A stretch of DNA of 64,000 nt. Origin: Alnus glutinosa. Taxonomy: Eukaryota; Streptophyta; Magnoliopsida; Fagales; Betulaceae. This document shows, piece by piece, positions 54,639 to 64,000 of this stretch. Where the stretch lies: assembly GCF_958979055.1 (NCBI RefSeq), contig NC_084890.1, forward strand, positions 248,001 to 312,000, given 5' to 3'. The notes below the pieces were generated by a model. The model had not been told where the DNA came from. It made no database searches and saw only the letters and a program-made list of their open reading frames with translations. A program made the position numbers and the translations under genes. How positions within the stretch are numbered: the stretch's first letter is position 1; each line of letters begins with the position of its first letter.

Positions 54639-57600
54639 ACAAAAAAAAAAAGAAGAAAGGAAAAAAGATCCTAGCAGCAAATATAAAATCAATAATAAAA
54701 AAATTACGGTATCTGATAAAGATGGAATGAGCCAAAATGAGCTGAAACCGACAGGATGATATGAAAAAGAAATCCAAAATAAAGTGAAATTATCAAAAGG
54801 CACAAATCCGAGAGTGTATTGGAAGCATTAAGAAATTAACACTGCTGCAAAGATAAGAAAACTATAAACTTAGATGAAGGCACTCAGTAGAAGTTTCAGG
54901 AAGCACAAAAATACAACAATATAGCATTAATTTGGTTGGAATGGTCAAGTCATGTGCAGCATACACCAAGAAGTGTGCAAAGTGAAAAAATATATATATA
55001 TATATATAGATCTAGTTTAAGGTGCTAGAAGTCAAGACAAAAGGCCAAAGGGGATAACAAAATAGTTACGATCAAACAAATAGAATGATAGGCTAACAAA
55101 AGAAAAAGAGAAACTCCCATCTAGCTCAAAGAGGTGAACATGTTATATTATAAGATGTCCATTAACTACCTATGTGCTACATTGAAGGACACAAAGGACT
55201 GGAAATGGAACTTCAGCCTGCCTTCTTCATCTTGAGTCTTTGCCCCATGCCTGGCATCCATGCCTCTGCCTGGCCGGAGAGTCATGACAATAATTGGACT
55301 GCCCATTGACGACAGAGTAGGCGGAACAACTTGAATATCTTCTATGTCCTCCCAAAGGAAAAAGAACTTTGTCTTGTGTCCGAATAAATTTGTATGAAAC
55401 CCAATTATTCTTGGTGACAGAAATAGGCGGCCCTGCACAATAACAAGCGCAAGTTGATGAGATATAACTTAGGAAGCATGCATCAGTTGAACTCATAAAA
55501 GGCAGGAATGTTAATATTCATTTTCTCTAACTACAGCTTAAAGATTAAAATAAATTAAAGGTACTATTTAACACAGCAAGAACACCTGCAGGGGCATTTT
55601 CCGTTTCAGGTGACATGTAAAGTCGTTAATGAGAAACTCCTCTGGAGGAAGCACAAAGAGTTTTTGGAAGGTTGAATTTGTTTGAGGAGACCGCACATTT
55701 ATCTACAGAAGATTTCAATGAAATTAATAACAACTGAAGTATAAAAGCCAAGCACAAGGCTTTTTTTTAAAAAAAAAAAAAAAATCAGAAGCAGAACATA
55801 GGCAATAATGGGTTTTCTAGAACTGGGCATTTACCTTCTTCCCCACCTCTTTCTCCATCTTACTTAGATACTCTTTAACAACATTTCCACCTCTAGTATT
55901 GTTCAAGAAAATTCTCAAATGAATCTTGGACTGCCATGTCTGAGCTAACTTTCCTTGAAGAGGAACCCACACATCGGCTAGATCTGATATATTAGTTTTC
56001 AGAAAATTGATTTCAGCATGTCCCAGGGATGTAGCTTCATCAAAAGGTCCATCAAAATCATAAACCTCCACATCCAGCACAGAAGGAGGCTCGCTCATTG
56101 CATCAAATTCAAATATTTCTGCAAAAAGCAACATGGTCACAAGAAGGAAAACAATCAGATTCAGATTATATTTAGATAAAGACCTAAATAGATTTTGATC
56201 CAACTATTGTAAAATTCACATCGTAATAGGATATAATTGTTAAGACCAAAACAGTGCACTGATGCAGAAGAAAATAACATTCACCATTCCATTGAGGATC
56301 AGATTTCTGGAACTTGATTGAGCTGGTTCTAGTTTTCCCATTACAAGTAAAGACCACGTATGGATCAGAGGACCCACTTGAATCAACAGCTGCTAAATTG
56401 ATTCCTTCAATCAAGGCAACAGTCAGCAACCAGCCATCTCCTTGTGCTTTGATTCCATGATCACCACTGCCTATTATTGGATACACAAAATAAATCAAAT
56501 CCAATATAAAAGGGAGATTGATATATAGAGGTGCTGATTCAAGAGAATAAATTGTTTAGGCAGTAGAGACACAGCAGAGGAATGCAAATCACATAAAGGA
56601 AAGGACAACAATTAGAAGATCCAGAAATGCTGAAAGGAGTAAGATAAAAAACAACATTCAGCTCTCTGTTTCAAGTTAAAATTTACTTTAAAGTCTTTAA
56701 GTAACCTGGCTTTTTTAGTAACATGGCAATATGGACAGCTCGGACTCTAAGCTGGAGACAGATGACACACTTAAGCAGAGGGGAGCTTGTTGTCACTAAT
56801 CAGAAAGGGGAACTACCACAAGTGATATATTACCTTTTTGCACTCTGGCCTGCATGAAGCGTGAAATCAACCTCAGCAACCGTTCACCTTGAAGAACCAG
56901 GACACCGCAGACTATGAATTCACCAATTGAATCTGGCAAGTCAAGCCCCACAAACTCGAGCCCTTGAATTTTGCTGGGTGTGGCCAGCCAGATGTGGACA
57001 AGCACATACAATCCCATAAAAATTGTGGAAACCACCATAAAATTAGCAAAATACCGTACAGCCAGCTTCCAATCTGACTGCAGCTCTGCCTGCAGTGATG
57101 CCAAAACCTGTTCCTTATTTGACCCAAGTTCCTTGGAGTCAACTGGCTTAACATTCTGAGATAATAAACTTCCATACTGATCAAAGCTGTCCTTTATACC
57201 TTGACGGGCTCCGTTTTCTATCATTCCTTTCATCATGGTGCTTTGTAGAAAATTCATTCGCCAGGATACTACCAAATGGGAAGATTGTTCTCCTGATGGC
57301 AGCTCAGGCCCGGGTGTAATGCAGTAGAGCAATTCTACTTTAAAGGTGCTCCCATACATGACATCAGGGGTGCTCACGCTTGCCAAAACTGAAAAAACCT
57401 TCCCATCTGCTTTCAAATATGTCTGCTCCTCAGTGGCTTTCACAGCCTTGACAAGCTTACCCGCAGCCTTAATGTAAGTAACCACTCTTTTCAAAATCTC
57501 ACCACCATTTTCAAATTTCCAAGATCCTAACTGCAGTTCTGTAGTTCCCTGCAGGTCTGCCAAAGATTTGTAAAAACTTGAATCAGGTGAAAAGAGTAGA

Positions 57601-58808
57601 CAGTTCAGGTCTGGAGGTGCAATCTGATACAATTGGTCTAGAAACACTCCTCCAGGTAAATTGCTTGGAACTTCACTTCCTTGATCCCTTGACTCCATTG
57701 TCGTCATCACTTCTTCAAAAGTATCGGAAAAAGACTGATCATCGGACTTGTTCTCATAAACCTCAGGTCCAGCGATTTCGGGTGCCTCCGACAAGTCAAT
57801 GAATCTAGTGGAAGTGGACGAAGAAGAAGCTGTATCCGAATGTTTATTGAAAATCTGAGCAATTCTGCCAGCAAGGGACTTCTGTGCATAAGGCTTCTCT
57901 TCCTTAGAGGATGCAATCTCTTCACTTCTCACTGGAGAAGTTGAGTTGGAGGGGCCATTGAAAGACCTTGAAGGTGAGTTCGACCCATGATCATCATTAT
58001 AATTCAAATCCAAGAACGAATTGTTTTGAGAAAAATATATTGTTAGAAGAATTTCACCTGTAGGAAAACATAGTGAAAATAATTAAAATTTCAGCGAGAA
58101 AAGTAAAGACTAACCAAGAGACTATTTCAACCATGTTCGGATTTGAATTCTTAACTCCAAACCATGGAAGCAAAATCTCATTTTGACAGAAGAGCCACTA
58201 CTACTACTAGGCACCGAAACTAAGTTATGCAATCAAAATTCTTAACTCAAAACACAGAAGCAAAGATCATTTTCTGGATAACACTTAGATTTGGGTATTG
58301 GCAATCAGTGATGCAATCAAAATGGAAACAAAACAGGAAAGCACATAACCAAAGCTCGTAAATACCACAAAGAGCCAATTGCAGACTTACACACAAGAAC
58401 AAAGAGAAAACTTAGGCTCTCAATTAGCGGAGAAAAAAAAAAAAAAAAACAGAAATTACCACAATCCTTGTTCTTGGACTTCTTGTTCTTGGGCAGCAGA
58501 GGGTACCAAGCAGGACCAAGCGACTTGTTTTCGGAATCGAAAACCAGCGAAACCGGCACCTTGAGCTGCCCAACAAAGTCGTCGTTGAAGTACTTGTCCT
58601 CGTCCAACACAGAGACGAGAAGCTCCTCCTTCAAGTCCTCGACCCTGAACCCGAATTCCTCGCCCCACTGTGGATTCAAGTTCTTCTTCACCACTTTGGT
58701 CCTCGTCCTCTGCTTCCCCAGCTGCAACCTCACGTACGGATCACTGAACCCGTTCAGATCCATTGCCCGTAAGTTCCGAGCCTCGATTACACGTACCGAA
58801 AGCTTCAT
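53079..58808 (-). CDS. C2 and GRAM domain protein with two VASt domains
   Basis: Nine exons, 58808-58460, 58057-56834, 56470-56285, 56118-55835, 55702-55586, 55432-55170, 53985-53817, 53653-53381 and 53270-53079, all in phase, give 1018 residues, close to the length I recall for At1g03370. Order: C2 (1-105: MDLNGFSDPYVRLQLG, WGEEFGFRVEDL), serine-rich linker, VASt (about 255-430: LYQIAPPDLNCLLF), one membrane helix (about 454-474: MVVSTIFMGLYVLVHIWL), second C2 (about 530-650: DSSGSSDPYVVFTCNGKTRT), GRAM (about 690-800: RLFLSPRIIGFHTNLFGHKT), second VASt (about 850-1010: LNYSYTPWESEKGDSYERQ). VASt domains are StART-like sterol-binding folds in the Lam family, so lipid transfer or sensing at membrane contacts is an inference. 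The exact role is not established. Confidence 0.92.
54607..54636. repeat. Poly-C run of 30 in an intron
   Basis: Thirty consecutive C, so the transcribed (minus-sense) RNA carries a G30 run in intron 6 of the C2-GRAM gene. The base caller or assembler may have misjudged its length. Confidence 0.9.
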
Positions 58809-60612
58809 TCTTTACATACATACGAGGCTCAACAAAAATGGTATGATTATTCTCGTTGAGAGGGGTTATATGGGTTAATGTGGGACTTGGGTATTGTTCA
58901 CTGACGAAGAAAACTCAAACGCAGAGCTCAGAAGCTGGGAATTCAATAATCCTCCAACAGATTACAGAACTTGATACTACTCCGCACGCAATGCTGCGAA
59001 ACTTGCCAAATTTGATCTCATAAAAGCAATCAAAATCTTTATTTGACTTAAATGCAAGTAACAGGAATTTAACAAATGAAAATAATTTCAGGAACAAAAT
59101 AAGACAAATTTTGGGTTGGGAATTTAAGAGACGAATCGGAATTGGGAAAAAAAAAAAAAAAAAAACCCAGAAAAGCCCTAAGAAGAAAATGATAAATGGA
59201 TTATTCTGAGAGAATATAGGGGGAGATTTTTTTGAGAAGGTCGAAAGTGAAAAGTGGGGGATAGAAGTTGCAAAGGTACGAGACTTTTCTTTGTGTTTTT
59301 TTACAGACCTGTTCCGCGCGTATGATGTTGGACTGTTTGACTTTTGTTAATGAAATTCTTTGGCAATAGGCTTATATTAGGCTAATCTTTTGGGCTTTGG
59401 GGATTTGGCACGGAAAATTAAATAGTTAACGTGAACGATTTGTTTATTAATCCCCTTTTTGTCAAAGACCACATCTTTCTCAGTCAGTTCGTCCCATTTA
59501 CAAGGGAAGGGAGTCAAGGGACCCTCTTAACTCTTTGAGTATTGCTCTCCTTTTTCTTTCCTCCATGACCATGTGGTCCATACTTGCCACGCTCTCTTTC
59601 ATTTTTTTTTTTTCCTTTTTCTTTTCTTTTATTGCGAGGAGTATTATAATTTTTATTATAAGTAAATGCGACCCTTTATTATGTTATGCTTTAAATAATT
59701 AAATTTGATTGAGATTAAAACGTCAAGTTAGTTTGCAAGTCTTAATCATACTTATTACGTTAATAATTAAATAATTAAATTTAGAATAATACTATATATT
59801 ACACCCTTATTTTATCTTATCGAATTAATGTAGTAGTAGTTATCTGCCATTAAATTAATTTTTAATAAAAGTTTATTCAAAGTCGATCATCCAAAGGTCA
59901 ATACTTATATATAAGGCTCACAACAAGTCATATTCACTCTTTAAATTAAATAAGTTCGAACGCGTATACAAGAACGTCTCTCGATGAGATAATTGGGAGA
60001 ATGAGCCATCATCAACATGCTACAAATCAACCACTGTTTGCTTCTTTATTTTATTTTTGTAAATTGTTCCTTTTTGGGCAAGCAAGATCTATGCTTAACG
60101 TTGCCGATTCCTTGCTAAAAAACAAAAAATAAATTAATAATGTCAGTGCCAGTGGACATGCATTAGAACATGCATTCATCACCTTGAAGAGTTTAAAATG
60201 GCCAATAATCATGTAAAAATGGATCAGATATGCCTAATTGGCTCCAACCTGATTCATGTATGAGCATTACGATTTCTAATCAGCTGACACTACGTGTTTT
60301 AAGCAACTTTTTTTTCTTTTTCTTTTTTTTAAATGATTGACATGCAAAGTCTTATGATGAAAGCCATTATGAAATAAAGGTGGAGAGTAGCATTGGTCTT
60401 ACAATTTATGAGGCATTCACAAATGGCCAATATAGACTCAAAAGCGAAGAATCACTCAAGTTTTATTTGGAAGTGGAAACCAAACTAGGCAAAACAGGCA
60501 GCAACAAAAATGTTTATAAGATTAATCTTCTTCAAATAGAAAACTAGAAATACAAATCAAGGTGAAAGGTTGGGAATATTCTCCACCTTCCAACCTCTGC
60601 TTAACTCATTCT
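58809..60612. other. Promoter of C2-GRAM gene and 3' flank of FPS gene
   Basis: No gene. An A-run at about 59147-59164. The first 450 bp upstream of 58808 are the probable 5' UTR and promoter. Confidence 0.45.
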
Positions 60613-63600
60613 CTACTTTTGCCTCTTGTATATTTTACCCAAGAATGACTTCAACACTGCTTGCACTGCTTTGCTTGGGTGAGCTTCAATGGAGACGGTC
60701 AACTTCTCATAGCTCTTGCTCTCGAACTCCGCAAATACACCCTATCAAATTTGGATTAGAGAAAATATACATCAGAAGATGAATAACAATTTGATGCCCA
60801 AAAGCAAAATTAAAAACAAAAACAAAAAACGTCGTATGCTAGTTCAACTGTCTGATTTCATGCTCTAGTTTCATATTTTAAGGATTTACTTAATAAGATC
60901 AAGCTCAAACCTGAAGATCAAGCTCTTTGTAGAGGGCCTTTACGATGGCAACATTGGCTGGGTCTGATTTCCCATAGTTCTCCTGAAAACGAACATAATA
61001 AATGAGCAAATTAATTCCAATATTGATGAGGAAACAATTAGTTATAAAGAAAATTCGAGCTATTACATATAACACTTTCTTCTGTTCTTCGCTGCTTAGC
61101 TCCAATGCTTTTACCACCAACCAAGAGCACTTAAAATCTTCAATATCTGTTCCTATCTGATAGCAAAAAGGACTCCAGTAAAAACTCGAATTCAACATAT
61201 GGACCAGAAATTTTAATTTTTCATATATTTATCTATAAATACATCATGCTGGATATCTCACCTTGCCAATTTTTTCAGGTTCACCAAAGCAATCCAAATA
61301 ATCATCCTACAAAGGAGAGAAAAAGCAGATATTGAAATTGACAACAGAAGTCTATTTAACCAAATATAAAATGTTACACACATACACTTCAAAGTGACTG
61401 AACTAGCCTTGTTGGAGTGATTCTAAAAGAATTAAACAAAAATAAACAAGTAAATCAATAACATAACATTATTAAGCTAATAGAGTTTTGGTTATTTATT
61501 GCTAATGCAGTTCAGGAAATTTATAACACTTCAAACTAAAACAATTATCGTTGCTGCAAATTTCAAAATATTTAGGTAATACACTATCCCCAAAAATGAA
61601 ATTTCTGACGAGCTAAATCCAATACTTTGTATCTTAGTTCACAACACCTGTATGCTCTGAAGAGAGAAATCGAATTGCGATTTTTGTCTGCTTAGCAACA
61701 ATTTACCTGTACTTGAAAGTAGACCCCCATCTCAACAAGAATGTTCTTCACATCAATATGGTTGTCCAGATTCTCACCCGAAATAAGCAAAGCACATGCA
61801 ACCTGAGTAGATTCATGGAATTTCAACAGAAAATAGTCAAACAATGACAACATTCCCATGTCAACGACAAAACTTGCCTAAAGATCACAAGTCATTGTAA
61901 GAAAGTAGTTCCATGATGCAGTTACTATGCCAAAGTATAAAATGGTATTAACTTGCTTTTTGGTGTAGAGTAGGTAACGCCTAGTAGGGCTGGCTAGCTC
62001 GAGAGGTCAATTGAGAAGCCGATACATTTTAAAAGCTTGGAGAATGGTTCCTCTATGCTTAAAGTGGGGTATTGGGAGAGAGCGGAACGCAAAAAGCTTT
62101 GAAGATTGTGAGAAACTGGTATTAGAGTTAAATGCTGATATGTTCAAATCTCTTTATGCTTGGATGGCAGCGTACCATGGTCCTCATTTTACTAATTTTA
62201 CTGAATTTCTGTACTTGTGTTCTTTTTCTCCCAAATTAGGGGTGTCTTTTTTATACTTCTTGTGTACTTGAGTTGCGCCCATCTGCGCTTAATGACATTG
62301 ATTTAGTTATTATAAGAAAAAACTTCTCAAACAATAAGTCAATATTGCTTTAAGAGACGGTCACAAAAGTCAATGCATGGTGGGACAAGGAGCTAATATG
62401 TTCTGTCAAACTTCAAGCACCAGGTAAATGGGGCTAACGCAGGGCAATGTCAAAAAAGACGAAGGATGTAGAAGTCTTCCAAGAATACACTATAACAAAG
62501 AGGATCCACTAATGATCCAAGTAATTCGTGCTTTATTTTTGACAAAGATTTAGGGCTTGTTTGGTAAGTAATTGGGTTGGGGAATATTTGTGTATTGTAT
62601 AGTAAAAAGTGATTGATGTGATATAAAATTTGAGAATGTTTTATAGAAAAGTGAAAAAGTTTTGTTTTGTAGTGGATTTTTTTATTTGAATAATAATAAA
62701 AAATTATTGATGTGATATAAAAAGTGTAAAAAAGTTAGAATGTTTTTTCTTTGATATTTTTAAAAGAAGTGAAAAGAAATAGAGGGAGAATGAAAATAGT
62801 TTGCCAAACTAGTCCTTATACTCACCGAAAGGTAAAATGAGTAATAGGCAGTCTTATACTGAACAATGCGGCGGTGACTGCAAGAGATATCAACCAGTTA
62901 GGGAGAACATTAGATAAAAGAGGAATCGCAACAGTGATGGAAAGAGTATATTCCTGCTTAATAACACTTACCAAAAAAGAAATTAAAATTAGAAAGGGAC
63001 TCGTACAGTCAACTTACATTGTCTACAGAAAGACAGATGGATCTGTCACTGCACTTACAAGCATCAATTCCTAAAATGAATGCTAAATATTATGATTTTT
63101 TTCACCGATTCGTGCATTGTTTGCTTGTGGAAATCTTTTTTTTTTTGATAAGTAAATGAAATTTTATATAAACCAGGCTTCATGACACCTTTGCTGAAGC
63201 AGAAATTTGTGTGCATTGTCTGGGTAGCTTAGGAGTTGCATATGGGTTGGTCATTTATCTTAAGCACAAAGGTCCAGAGACATTATTTAAATTTATGTGC
63301 ATTGTCTGGATAGCTTAGGAGTTGCATATGGGTTGGTCATTTATCTTAAGCACAAAGGTCCAGAGACATTATTTTCTTGGCATAGATCCTTTACAATTTC
63401 TACTCACACTGACAGATTGTATTTGGACAGATCTTTCGCTCCTTCAAGTGTAGTAATCAAATCTATCATCTGTCCTGAAGCGGTCTGGAACTCCACCTAT
63501 GCAAAGCACAAGACAAGTGAACTTCTAGCATATAACCGGAACGAAATCTAATTAAGAAAAAGCTGTGCAAGTCAACTACCTCGTTAAACAGATCGACCAG

Positions 63601-63881
63601 TTCCACATAGTAAGACTTATCCCTGAAGTGTTTCCTAAGAATCCTGGGGATATGGTTTCGAAGTAGAACCCCATCATTTACTGCAATCATACCAACCTAG
63701 AACAGACAGATTGACCAAGTTAATTTCTTTACTCACAACGAAATCCTCAAAAAATAATTAAAGTAAACCAGAACATTTCACGGTTGGCACAGACATTTGG
63801 CAATCTGAACCAGCAAGGTTGACCACGCCTTGTGTGAGAGTTATCCATAATATCATCCAGAACGAGAAAATACGCCTGGAG
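60613..63881 (-). CDS. FPS1: Farnesyl diphosphate synthase, N-terminal exons outside window
   Basis: Nine exons are visible: 63881-63795, 63696-63580, 63496-63408, 62877-62826, 61802-61707, 61306-61262, 61156-61067, 60982-60911 and 60741-60613; upstream exons lie beyond 64000. The enzyme joins dimethylallyl and isopentenyl diphosphates to farnesyl diphosphate, the precursor of sterols and sesquiterpenes. Seen: the first Asp-rich motif DDIMD within [15 protein letters not shown] followed by [31 protein letters not shown]-type [15 protein letters not shown], the second Asp-rich motif [24 protein letters not shown], and the C-terminus KIYKRQK. It is cytosolic in most plants. The exon layout fits plant FPS genes. 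Intron between 62826 and 61802 holds a LINE tail and a MITE. Confidence 0.93.
61975..62330 (+). mobile_element. LINE 3' tail in an FPS intron
   Basis: Plus-strand translation gives [20 protein letters not shown] and [12 protein letters not shown], then a short C-terminus and stop, matching the end of plant L1 reverse transcriptase. It is antisense to the FPS gene and 5'-truncated. Confidence 0.75.
62551..62819. mobile_element. hAT-like MITE in an FPS intron
   Basis: TAGGGCTTGTTTGGTAAG at the left and, inverted, TAAGGACTAGTTTGGCAAAC at the right resemble common plant MITE termini. It ends only a few bases before the exon at 62826-62877. No clear target duplication. Confidence 0.65.
63207..63374. 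repeat. Tandem duplication of about 80 bp in an FPS intron
   Basis: The unit starting GTGCATTGTCTGG and including AGGAGTTGCATATGGGTTGG occurs at 63210-63287 and 63297-63374, nearly identical. The second copy ends about 34 bp before the exon end at 63408. Confidence 0.9.
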
Positions 63882-64000
63882 CTGCAAAAATTATTATCAC
63901 AAAATCATACTTTAGCATGTAATTTACCTGCAAAATGCTGAAAAATTCAATGAACAAGATTTATCTAAACAAAGAATATATGAATAGGAGTATAGTTTTC

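Noticed and set aside
62011-62271. 86-codon ORF as a gene in the FPS intron
   Set aside because: The translation matches the C-terminus of a LINE reverse transcriptase.

Overview
The window is eudicot nuclear DNA. It is AT-rich, the genes are split by short GT-AG introns, and the spaces are full of plant transposable elements (Helitrons, MULE/hAT/Tourist MITEs, a CACTA derivative, LINE tails, a tRNA-derived SINE, a TRIM). No prokaryotic, organellar or CRISPR feature is present. All coding models below were assembled by hand from splice sites, reading phase and recalled family alignments; no search was run.

Eight gene loci (nine coding copies would be counted with the duplicate separated) all lie on the minus strand. 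From left to right: two tandem copies of a small coiled-coil, tail-anchored protein (2.2-3.2 kb and 9.5-10.4 kb); a BMT5-like Rossmann methyltransferase (13.4-15.1 kb); the shared fourth subunit of RNA polymerases IV and V, NRPD4/NRPE4 (16.4-18.8 kb); a calcineurin B-like calcium sensor of the CBL2/CBL3 vacuolar type (25.2-32.6 kb, with a 5'UTR exon near 35.9 kb); an NPH3/BTB protein (37.0-39.7 kb); an FHA protein related to NIPP1 (47.7-49.4 kb); a C2-VASt-C2-GRAM-VASt membrane protein (53.1-58.8 kb); and farnesyl diphosphate synthase (60.6 kb to beyond the right edge). As I recall the Arabidopsis map, FPS1, the FHA gene and the NPH3 gene sit close together at At5g47770-At5g47800, so the right half looks like a conserved ancestral block into which the C2-GRAM gene has been added or retained.

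Region by region: 0.5-10.8 kb is a segmental tandem duplication (about 2.5-3 kb per unit) carrying the coiled-coil gene and a non-autonomous Helitron, separated by a CACTA element rich in CACGTG palindromes. 10.9-12.8 kb looks like a fossil solo LTR. 19.3-22.6 kb is a MULE-type MITE with a complete Helitron nested in its left arm. 23.2-24.0 kb is a hAT MITE with a Tourist MITE nested in it. The long CBL introns hold a TRIM with a hAT MITE inside its 3' LTR, LINE tails, a SINE and old tandem repeats. 40.6-47.5 kb is the largest gene-free stretch.

The genes are housekeeping or signalling genes and do not form an operon or cluster. I did not find a new multi-gene system. The most notable structures are the nested insertions with readable target sites, the CACGTG-array CACTA element, the long foldback at 24.35 kb, and the young gene pair whose differences are almost all amino-acid changing.
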